NCBI GenBank assembly: GCA_003650445.1
Contig: QMQE01000056.1
Coordinates: 1 to 13,181 of the forward strand
Origin: Acidobacteriota bacterium
GTDB lineage: Bacteria > Acidobacteriota > Holophagae > Thermotomaculales > Thermotomaculaceae
Reading direction: 5' to 3'
DNA length: 13,181 bases
Part shown: positions 7,072 to 13,181 of the stretch, in pieces
Layout: each line of letters begins with the position of its first letter
How positions within the stretch are numbered: the first letter of the stretch is position 1
Made by a program: the position numbers and the translations under genes
The notes under the pieces: model-generated
What the model saw: the letters and a program-made list of their open reading frames with translations, nothing else
What the model was told of the DNA's origin: nothing
Databases searched by the model: none

Positions 7072-7100
7072 TTTTAATCCGCCGGGACGGCGGATTAAAA
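7072..7100 (-). terminator. Perfect 12-bp hairpin overlapping the nadC stop codon
   Basis: TTTTAATCCGCC (7072-7083) and GGCGGATTAAAA (7089-7100) are exact reverse complements around the 5-base loop GGGAC. The nadC TAA (7095-7097) lies in the stem. No T-run follows in the minus direction, so it is not a classic intrinsic terminator. It could be an RNA 3' end stabiliser or a hairpin-only terminator for the operon. Confidence 0.65.
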
Positions 7101-7928
7101 GAGAAGTGTCATGTCGATAATGCCGGCGGAATGGGTCAGGGCGCCCATGGAGATGTAGTCAATATCAAGGTCGGCCAGTTGGGCAATCCGGGATTCGGTG
7201 ATGCCGCCGGATACTTCGATAAAGAAGCTGTAGTTTTCTTTTCGGGTGCAGGCATCGGCAATCTCTTCTGTGCTCATGTTGTCGAGGAGAATGCCATCGG
7301 CACCGGCAGCCAGGGCTTCATCCAGCTGCACCAGGGTTTCCACCTCAATTTCCACTTTTGACAGGTGGGGGGCATATTCCCGGCAATGATGGATGGCGGT
7401 CTCGATGGAACCGGCGGCCCGGATGTGATTTTCCTTGATTAAAATGCCGTCGGACAGGCAAAAGCGGTGGTTGTGTCCGCCGCCCACCTGTACCGCATAT
7501 TTTTCCAGGTGGCGCATTCCTGGGGACGTTTTCCGGGTGTCCAGAAGACGGATGCTGGTTTCAGCCAGCAGATCCACAGTCGCCCTTGTCCGGGTGGCAA
7601 TTGCGGAAAGCCGCTGGAGGAAATTGAGCAGGGTTCTTTCCACCTTGAGAATGGAGGCCGGATGCCCGGTGATGGTGTAGATGATGTCCCCAGCGCTTAC
7701 CACATCACCGTCCACGTGAAAAACCGACAGTTCGATGTCCGGAAAATAGCGAACGGCTTTTTCAATTGCTGGAAAGCCTGCGACAACACATCCTTCTCTT
7801 GTTTCCACCTTTGCGCTGACAATTTCTGTTTCACCACAGAAAATGGCATCGGTGGTAAGATCTCCTGCGGGCATGTCCTCTTTCAGGGCAAGTTCGACAA
7901 TTTCAAGTCCTTTGTCCAACTCAAACAC
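7095..7928 (-). CDS. nadC: Nicotinate-nucleotide pyrophosphorylase (carboxylating)
   Basis: A complete 277-residue quinolinate phosphoribosyltransferase. It converts quinolinate and PRPP to nicotinate mononucleotide, CO2 and pyrophosphate in de novo NAD synthesis. Family signatures appear in order: EDMPAGDLTTD near the N-terminus, LLDTRKTSPGMR (128-139), KYAVQVGGGHNHR (143-155), IKENHI (164-169), EIEVET (193-198), LLDNM (214-218), VSGGI (239-243) and ISMGALTHS (259-267). These include the Arg, Lys, His and acidic residues used for substrate and PRPP binding. Start is GTG 7928 with AAGGAGGG seven bases upstream. It follows pepF by 43 bp on the same strand and is probably the last gene of that operon. 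nadA and nadB are not in the window. Length and motifs are normal; no oddity seen. Confidence 0.97.
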   Translation of the reverse strand: MFELDKGLEIVELALKEDMPAGDLTTDAIFCGETEIVSAKVETREGCVVAGFPAIEKAVRYFPDIELSVFHVDGDVVSAGDIIYTITGHPASILKVERTLLNFLQRLSAIATRTRATVDLLAETSIRLLDTRKTSPGMRHLEKYAVQVGGGHNHRFCLSDGILIKENHIRAAGSIETAIHHCREYAPHLSKVEIEVETLVQLDEALAAGADGILLDNMSTEEIADACTRKENYSFFIEVSGGITESRIAQLADLDIDYISMGALTHSAGIIDMTLLF

Positions 7929-7971
7929 TTAATTCCCTCCTTAATTTATCGGGAAGTTCTTTCCCTGCCTT

Positions 7972-9825
7972 CTATTGCAGCAGGGCCTCAATCTGGTCCA
8001 TGGTCCGGTGAAATACGCGCATCGTCAGTTCAAATGGCTCCGATGTTTCCAGGTCTGCCCCGGCTTTCCGCAGAATGGGGATGGGGTAATCAGAGCAGCC
8101 ACTTTTCAAAAACGCAAGATAGCGGTCAGCAGCCCCCTGTTCTTTGCTGAGAACTTTTTCTGAGAGTGCGGTTGCCGCAACCATGCCGGTGGCGTATTGA
8201 TACACATAGAAGTTGTAGTAGAAATGCGGGATAAAAGCCCATTCCACCCCATAGAGTTCATCCACCTGGCAGATGCCTTCCTTATGGCCGTAGTATTTCC
8301 GGGCCAGGCTCAGGTAATTTTCAGTGAGGATTTCCCCGGTAAGAGCATTCCCTCCCTCCACAACCCGATGAATTTCCAGTTCGAATTCAGCAAACATGGC
8401 CTGGCGAAAGATGGTGGTACGGATCCGTTCCAGGGCATGGCCCAGGAGAAAGAGTTTCATGTCCCGGTCTTCGGTCGTGGCGATAAGGTGTTGATTCAGG
8501 AGATTTTCATTGAAGGTGGAGGCCACTTCCGCCACAAAAATAGAGTAGTCGGAAGTTGGGTAGGGTTGGTTTTTGTTGGAAAACCAGCTGTGCATGGCGT
8601 GGCCGAATTCATGGGCAAGGGTGGAGAGAGATTCATAGTCGTCGGTGTGGTTCAGGAGTACATAGGGATGGACATCATAGCAGGCACCATTGCTGTAAGC
8701 GCCACTTCGCTTCCCATCTGATGGAAAAACGTCAGCCCAACGGGATTCCAGTCCCTGTTTCAATGGAATGGTGTACCGGTCACCGAGAGGGCTGACAGCC
8801 GCCAGAACATGCTCCCGGGCCATATCGAAGGGATATTCCACATCCACCCCCTTGACAAGAGATGAGTAAAGATCAGAGTATTTCAGGATATCCAGACCCA
8901 TCATTTTTTTTCTCAATGCCAGATAGCGGTGAAGGGCGGGGAGGTAGTTGTGGATGTTATCCAGAAGTCCAGTGTAAACCGAGACCGGCACATTGTCAGT
9001 ATCCAGTGCCGCTTCCACCGATGAGTTGTAGTTTCTCGTGACCGCGTAGAACCAGTCCTGTTGTGCCGAAGCAAAGAGCAAGGCACCAAAGGTGTTCTCA
9101 TAGTGTCCGAAGTTTTCCCAGAATTCCCTGAAAATGAGCTCCCTGTCCAGGCGGTTATCGCTGCCCCGGTATTTTCCGTAATTGGCCTGATTCAATTCCA
9201 GTTTCGTTCCATCGGACAGGGTTACGGTGGGGAAAATCATGTCAGAATTGGTGAAAATACCGTAGGCATTGGAGGCCACTCCGGCCAGCATACCTGTTCT
9301 CGAAAGGATTCGTTCTTCTTTTTCCGAAAGGGTGTGCCGGGCGGTACGAATAATGTCTTCGAGATACATGCGGTAGGGTTCCAGGCCTGGATTCTCCGAC
9401 ATGAAATCCTGGATTATGGATTCACCGAGGGAAATGAGTTCAGGGGTGATGTAGGATGCGGCTTCAGAAAAGCGGACACCGAGCTGACGGGTTTCCTTCC
9501 TGAGACGTTCTCCGTGGGCATCTTTCATGTTCTGATCCGCAGTAAGGGAAGCATAACTGGAAAGACGGGAATATGTTTTCATCATGTCAAAATAGGTTTC
9601 CAGTGCCGTTAGAAATGTGTTTGCGTTGTCCCCCAGCTTTCCCCGAAAGTTTGAAAGATGGTCAATTCTTCCGGAAAAAGCGTCCCTGGCCGCAAGAAAA
9701 TCCGTCTCACAAGGATAAATATCCGAAAGATTCCACTTTTGTTGCTCCGGGATATCTCCCCTTGGATGAGAAGAATTACCATCAAATGAAACCAGGTTCT
9801 TGTTCAGTTTTTCGAAATTATACAT
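7972..9825 (-). CDS. pepF: Oligoendopeptidase F (M3 family zinc metallopeptidase)
   Basis: A complete 617-residue M3B peptidase, which cuts short peptides in the cytoplasm. The zinc site is clear: HEFGH at residues 405-409 (two His ligands and the catalytic Glu406) and the third ligand Glu433 in FVAEVASTFNE, at the usual 28-residue distance from the first His. The long helical N-terminal part (WNLSDIY, about 31-37, onward) and the YQYATGMVAATAL segment near the C-terminus also fit PepF. There is no signal peptide. The ATG at 9825 has GGAGG only four bases upstream, a short but usable spacing. The gene follows the PBP1A gene by 48 bp with no clear promoter or terminator between them, so it is probably co-transcribed and followed by nadC. 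A role in peptide turnover is the family norm; a specific link to wall synthesis is not shown. Confidence 0.96.
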   Translation of the reverse strand: MYNFEKLNKNLVSFDGNSSHPRGDIPEQQKWNLSDIYPCETDFLAARDAFSGRIDHLSNFRGKLGDNANTFLTALETYFDMMKTYSRLSSYASLTADQNMKDAHGERLRKETRQLGVRFSEAASYITPELISLGESIIQDFMSENPGLEPYRMYLEDIIRTARHTLSEKEERILSRTGMLAGVASNAYGIFTNSDMIFPTVTLSDGTKLELNQANYGKYRGSDNRLDRELIFREFWENFGHYENTFGALLFASAQQDWFYAVTRNYNSSVEAALDTDNVPVSVYTGLLDNIHNYLPALHRYLALRKKMMGLDILKYSDLYSSLVKGVDVEYPFDMAREHVLAAVSPLGDRYTIPLKQGLESRWADVFPSDGKRSGAYSNGACYDVHPYVLLNHTDDYESLSTLAHEFGHAMHSWFSNKNQPYPTSDYSIFVAEVASTFNENLLNQHLIATTEDRDMKLFLLGHALERIRTTIFRQAMFAEFELEIHRVVEGGNALTGEILTENYLSLARKYYGHKEGICQVDELYGVEWAFIPHFYYNFYVYQYATGMVAATALSEKVLSKEQGAADRYLAFLKSGCSDYPIPILRKAGADLETSEPFELTMRVFHRTMDQIEALLQ

Positions 9826-9873
9826 GGGGCCTCCAGTTGCAGCACGGCCTTGGAACCGGGCTGTGGTCTGTTA

Positions 9874-12468
9874 TCAGCGGGACTTCCTGGGATGAGGTAT
9901 CAGAAACTCGATCTTTGGCAGGGGTAGCCCGGTGATTTCATCAAATATAACTTTACCATGTTGTTGATAATACGGTAATTTAAGCAGTTCGTGGATTTTT
10001 GTGGTACATTTTTCCATTGGTTCTGTTCCTTTTCGAAAGGTCTCCAGAATAATGTCACCTGGAAGACATCCTGCCGGGGGATTGGCAAGAAGTCCGCTTT
10101 TTTTATCAATGGGCACTCGGGTGATATCGAGGGGCATGGGCCAGTCCCGTTTGGGTCTCCCCTTGATATAGGCTTTCATAAAGTCAATCCAGATAGGCAA
10201 TGCCGCCTTTGCTCCGGTTTCCCCATCACCCAGTGTCTTTGTCTGGTCAAATCCTGTCCATACACCGACAGTGAGATCCGGATCGGACCCCACAAACCAT
10301 GCGTCAGTATAATCATCTGTGGTGCCCGTTTTCCCGCAGAGGGTCCAGTTCAGTGCCCTTGCACGGATGCCTGTTCCCTCCTTTATAACCCCCTTCATTC
10401 CCGACACAATCAGATACGCTGTTGAAGGGGGAATCGCCTGAACTGTAAGTGGCTTGCTTTCTTCCAGGGTCTTACCATAATGATCGGTTACTTTCCGCAC
10501 AAAATACGGTTCCGTCCGTACTCCTCCGTTTGCGAATGTGCCATAGGCCTTACACGCTTCTTTCACGGTGATGCTGGTTGCGCCCAGCGCAGAGGAAAGA
10601 AAGGGTGAAATGTTTGTTGTAACGCCGCAGGCCCTTGCGAATCTTCTCACTTTCCGCTGTCCCACCCGGTTGAATAATTTGACCGAAACAATATTCTTGG
10701 ACTTTTCCAGCGCTGTTCGCAGTGTAATCAATCCGTCATAAGAGTGGTGATAATTGTCCGGTTCGTAGGGTGCTGGTTCGTCCAGCTCTTTGTCCTTGAT
10801 TTTCTGCCTGAGCTCCGGAGTCAATTCGAATTGCCGGATTTTGTGGTGCTCATCCACATAAAACAGACCGGGGTCCAGAAAAATGGTTGGCTCGTCAAAA
10901 AAGGTGTCCGCCAGTGTAAATCCGCTGTCCAGTGCCGCGGCGTAGAGCAGGGGTTTAAACACAGAGCCGGTCTGGCGGATTGCCTGGCTGTTCCATGCCC
11001 GGTTGAATTCCGAATCAGCGAAACTGTATCCTCCGACCATGGCTTCCACTTCCCCGGTGTGGTGATTGATTGCCAGGAGCGCACCCTGCACTTTGGGTTC
11101 CTGGTCAAGGGAAATGTTGTACTGGTTTTTTTCCGGATCCCATTTGTGAATTTTAAATTCCACAACATCCCCTTTTTTCAGGATGTCGGACATATGCACG
11201 GCCTTGGTCCAGACAATTTCATAGTTGCCGATGGTAATATCTGTTTTCCCGATACGAACGGTAGCTCTTTTCGGTGTTACGCCCACAATGAGGCCATCAA
11301 CCGTTATGCCCTCCTGAATGTTATGGTTCCAGCTGGGGGACCAGTAATCGTTGATTTGTTCCGGTTTAATGAAGCGTTTATCTTCGATACGAAATCCCTG
11401 GCGCTTGTCCAGGTGTTTCAATCCGGTCCGGACGGCATCTTCAGCCGCTTTCTGCAGATCAAGATCAAGAGTTGTGTACACATTGAGGCCAGAGTCAAGG
11501 ACATGCTTCATGCCATAACGCTTGTACAGGTATTTACGGACTTCTTCCAGAAAGTATGCACCTACCTGTTTTTTCTCACCATCTGCAGTTTGAACAGTCT
11601 GAATCGGTTCCTCAATGGTTTTCTTATATGCCTCTTCAGTAATGTATCCCTCAGAGAGCATTCGCTTCAATACATGATTGCGGCGTTTTCGGGCCAGTTC
11701 AATGTTTCGGATGGGGGAATAGCGGTAAGGGTTCTGCACCAGGCCGGCCAGCATGGCACTTTCAGAAAGGGTCAGCTCCGCCGCATCCTTTCCGAAATAG
11801 GTATTGGCTGCAGCCTGAATGCCATAAAGCCCATGGCCGAGATACACCAGGTTCGCGTACCGTTCCAATATTTCCTGCTTCGTAAACATCCGCTCAATCT
11901 GGATAGCCAGAATTGCTTCGGTGATTTTTCGTTTCATGGATGTTTTCCGTTGTTCCGTAATGAGGCGAACCAGCTGCATAGTCAGGGTTGACGCCCCCTG
12001 GACAACACGTCCGGCCAGCACATTTCGTATTGCCGCCCGCAACACGCCGTAGGGATCCACGCCGATATGGTGGAAAAAACTGGCATCTTCTGTGGCTACA
12101 AGTGCATGGGTAAAACTCTCTGGGATTTCATCGTAGGTGATCAATTCCCGTTTTTCCCTGGAAAAGGTGCCAATTATCCGGCCGTGGATGTCATAAACTT
12201 TTGTAATCAAACGAGGCTTGAACTTTCTGAGTTTTTCCATCAGGGTATGGTCCTGCCCGGTTTTGAGGATATATTGGCCGGTCAGATGGCCACCGATCAG
12301 CATCACTGCCAGAATCAGAAGGGGAAGCCATACGTATTTGAGCCATTTGCGCCGCAAACGGCGCTGTCTCAGCTGTCTCAGTTCTTTAATTTCACCTGGA
12401 TCCGGTTTCTTCAGGACCTTGCTTTCTTCTTCAGAATCCGTAACCATCTGCTCTTCTGGTTCAGTCAT
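9874..12468 (-). CDS. mrcA: Penicillin-binding protein 1A, bifunctional transglycosylase/transpeptidase
   Basis: An 864-residue class A PBP that polymerises lipid II and cross-links peptidoglycan on the outer face of the inner membrane. It has a charged cytoplasmic tail (about 1-45) and one membrane helix (WLPLLILAVMLIGG, about 47-62). The GT51 domain follows with catalytic Glu127 in TEDASFFHHIG, then GASTLTMQL, RKITEAILA and YLGHGLYGIQAAA. A roughly 160-residue linker ends in VEFKIHKWDP and probably holds the OB-like fold of Gram-negative PBP1a. The transpeptidase motifs are SVFK (S502-K505), SKN (590-592) and KTG (713-715). The second GT51 motif has Met where Gln is commonest (TQQ); PBP1C-type proteins also have TLTMQ. 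The ATG overlaps the DUF77 gene end by 8 bp, implying coupling; its own ribosome site is weak (GGAAAA). An internal ATG at codon 8 is a less likely start. The protein appears complete and active. Confidence 0.96.
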   Translation of the reverse strand: MTEPEEQMVTDSEEESKVLKKPDPGEIKELRQLRQRRLRRKWLKYVWLPLLILAVMLIGGHLTGQYILKTGQDHTLMEKLRKFKPRLITKVYDIHGRIIGTFSREKRELITYDEIPESFTHALVATEDASFFHHIGVDPYGVLRAAIRNVLAGRVVQGASTLTMQLVRLITEQRKTSMKRKITEAILAIQIERMFTKQEILERYANLVYLGHGLYGIQAAANTYFGKDAAELTLSESAMLAGLVQNPYRYSPIRNIELARKRRNHVLKRMLSEGYITEEAYKKTIEEPIQTVQTADGEKKQVGAYFLEEVRKYLYKRYGMKHVLDSGLNVYTTLDLDLQKAAEDAVRTGLKHLDKRQGFRIEDKRFIKPEQINDYWSPSWNHNIQEGITVDGLIVGVTPKRATVRIGKTDITIGNYEIVWTKAVHMSDILKKGDVVEFKIHKWDPEKNQYNISLDQEPKVQGALLAINHHTGEVEAMVGGYSFADSEFNRAWNSQAIRQTGSVFKPLLYAAALDSGFTLADTFFDEPTIFLDPGLFYVDEHHKIRQFELTPELRQKIKDKELDEPAPYEPDNYHHSYDGLITLRTALEKSKNIVSVKLFNRVGQRKVRRFARACGVTTNISPFLSSALGATSITVKEACKAYGTFANGGVRTEPYFVRKVTDHYGKTLEESKPLTVQAIPPSTAYLIVSGMKGVIKEGTGIRARALNWTLCGKTGTTDDYTDAWFVGSDPDLTVGVWTGFDQTKTLGDGETGAKAALPIWIDFMKAYIKGRPKRDWPMPLDITRVPIDKKSGLLANPPAGCLPGDIILETFRKGTEPMEKCTTKIHELLKLPYYQQHGKVIFDEITGLPLPKIEFLIPHPRKSR

Positions 12469-12754
12469 TGAGTTTTTCCATTACTGCGGTTGTTTTCTTA
12501 TCCATCCGGTTCAGATCACCCCCTCTGTCATCAATATTGATGTGGGTGAGAACCCTGTTTACCCGGCCTTTCATTTCCATATGACAGTCATAAATCAGGT
12601 CAAACACCGCACGGGCTTGCCCCTCGATTATCGTTCCCATGGGAGTCAGGCGGTGAGAAAGCCCGCTTTCACGGACAATCCGTTGAATTTGAGCCACTTC
12701 AGCAGATAAAGACTCTTTCCCGGTAAATGGAACGATGGAAAATTCCGCAATCAT
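12461..12754 (-). CDS. Thiamine-binding MTH1187/YqgV-family protein (DUF77)
   Basis: A small protein of 97 residues from ATG 12754, the normal size for the family. The N-terminus MIAEFSIVPF, followed by SGLSHRLTPMGTIIEG and IDDRGGD near the C-terminus, are typical. Known members are ferredoxin-like dimers or tetramers, some shown to bind thiamine or related pyrimidines; the cellular role is poorly defined. A longer reading from 12802 would add 16 residues unlike the family and would start upstream of the predicted -10 box, so 12754 is chosen. The ribosome site is unclear (a GGGGG run about eight bases upstream). The gene is the first of the probable DUF77-PBP1A-pepF-nadC operon and overlaps PBP1A by 8 bp. 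No thiamine genes or riboswitch are seen nearby. Confidence 0.85.
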   Translation of the reverse strand: MIAEFSIVPFTGKESLSAEVAQIQRIVRESGLSHRLTPMGTIIEGQARAVFDLIYDCHMEMKGRVNRVLTHINIDDRGGDLNRMDKKTTAVMEKLND

Positions 12755-12787
12755 TTCAGGCCCCCGGCCGGATTCAATTTCCCCGTC

Positions 12788-12796
12788 ATTATAACA
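12788..12796 (-). promoter_or_regulatory. Extended -10 promoter of the DUF77-PBP1A operon
   Basis: On the minus strand TGTTATAAT combines a perfect TATAAT -10 (12788-12793) with the extended TG element. No good -35 lies 16-18 bases further up, which is normal for extended -10 promoters. It lies 34 bases before the DUF77 ATG. Confidence 0.6.
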
Positions 12797-12853
12797 TGGC
12801 ATTCAATGCTTCTATCGGGAAAAGAACAGGGAAAAATCTTTGATTCGGTAAAA

Positions 12854-12929
12854 TGGAGCGGGCAACGGGGGTCGAACCCGCGACCTCAAGCTTGGGAAGC
12901 TTGCGCTCTGCCAACTGAGCTATGCCCGC
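12854..12929 (-). tRNA. tRNA-Gly (anticodon CCC)
   Basis: A 76-base tRNA including an encoded CCA end (12854-12856). The acceptor stem is GCGGGCA with TGCCCGC, the discriminator base is U, and the D arm is AGCTCAGTTGGCAGAGC. The anticodon stem CAAGC/GCTTG holds the loop TTCCCAA, giving anticodon CCC, which reads GGG. The T arm contains the GGTTCGA element. All stems pair, so the gene looks functional. Confidence 0.97.
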
Positions 12930-12941
12930 CCGGTGAAAAAG

Positions 12942-12970
12942 ATTATAGAGAAGCCCCTGCATTGTGTCAA
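12942..12970 (-). promoter_or_regulatory. Perfect consensus promoter for tRNA-Gly
   Basis: On the minus strand TTGACA (12965-12970), a 17-base spacer and TATAAT (12942-12947) match the sigma70 consensus exactly. The -10 ends 12 bases before the mature tRNA 5' end, leaving a leader of about six bases. This implies strong constitutive expression by a sigma70-like factor. Confidence 0.88.
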
Positions 12971-12992
12971 TCAATCTATGGCGAATTATCTG

Positions 12993-13181
12993 CTATTTTC
13001 TTCCAACAGCAGCTTCCATTGTCCCGTCATCCTTTCCTGCTATGTACAATCCATTGATGGCTTCATGGGAACTGGCTGTAACGGCGCTTATTCTATCGGT
13101 GTCAATACCGCTGAATAGATCATCCAGAAGCCAGGCTTTCCGGTAGCGACTGCCAAGAATTACGGTTCTTCTGGCAAGGAG
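12993..13181 (-). CDS. Unrecognised protein, C-terminal 62 residues only
   Basis: An open frame enters from the right edge on the minus strand and ends at TAG (12993-12995). Readable parts include RRTVILGSRYRKAWLLDD, LFSGIDTDRISAVTASSHEA and GLYIAGKDDGTMEAAVGRK. The stretch WLLDDLFSGID superficially resembles the Walker B/D-loop region of RecF or ABC ATPases. The spacing after it does not fit RecF well, so I give no function. It ends 22 bases before the tRNA -35 box, in the same direction. The composition looks like real coding sequence, but only the tail is visible. Confidence 0.45.
   Translation of the reverse strand, partial: LLARRTVILGSRYRKAWLLDDLFSGIDTDRISAVTASSHEAINGLYIAGKDDGTMEAAVGRK

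Noticed and set aside
10744..11991. A 415-codon open frame on the plus strand
   Set aside because: Antisense to PBP1A, which has complete GT51 and transpeptidase motifs on the other strand.
12993..13181. Assignment of the right-edge fragment as RecF
   Set aside because: The LLDDLFSGID match is suggestive, but too few residues separate it from the next strand-like segment and no other RecF feature is visible.

Overview
The window looks like chromosomal DNA from a diderm (Gram-negative-type) bacterium. The class A penicillin-binding protein appears to carry the extra OB-like region typical of Gram-negative PBP1a. A large tricorn-like protease carries an export signal, and the tRNA gene encodes its own CCA end. 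Base composition is moderately GC-rich. The phylum cannot be fixed from the sequence. Tricorn homologues, DUF4143 ATPases and PepF occur together in several uncultured or anaerobic lineages, but that is only suggestive.

Left part, minus strand (1-2526): a sodium:solute symporter gene is followed by a dGTPase-family gene whose GTG start overlaps the symporter stop. The pair has a recognisable promoter and a perfect 12-bp palindrome in its leader. The dGTPase gene runs off the left edge, probably lacking only a few C-terminal residues. Divergent from it (2558-3379, plus strand) lies a decayed AAA/DUF4143 ATPase gene. It has an early stop, a damaged Walker A motif and a frameshifting internal deletion. 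Two tandem palindromes of matching geometry stand directly before its start.

Middle (3579-7100): a full-length, probably secreted tricorn-type protease (plus strand) converges on nadC (minus strand). The roughly 220 bp between them is highly structured. Each gene ends with its stop codon inside or touching a hairpin, each hairpin is followed in its own transcript by a GGAGTA/GGAGTT hexamer array, and a T-tract terminator lies between them.

Right part, minus strand (7095-12796): a closely packed set reads thiamine-binding DUF77 protein, PBP1A, oligoendopeptidase F, nadC. An extended -10 promoter precedes the first gene, the first two genes overlap by 8 bp, and the later gaps are 48 and 43 bp. 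The set mixes wall synthesis, peptide breakdown and NAD synthesis, so it reads as a housekeeping operon rather than one pathway. Beyond it lie tRNA-Gly(CCC) with a perfect consensus promoter and the C-terminal end of an unrecognised gene cut by the right edge.

Most of the window is housekeeping. I found no convincing new multi-gene system. The best candidates for something undescribed are the mirrored repeat/hairpin structure between the convergent genes and the twin palindromes before the dead ATPase gene.
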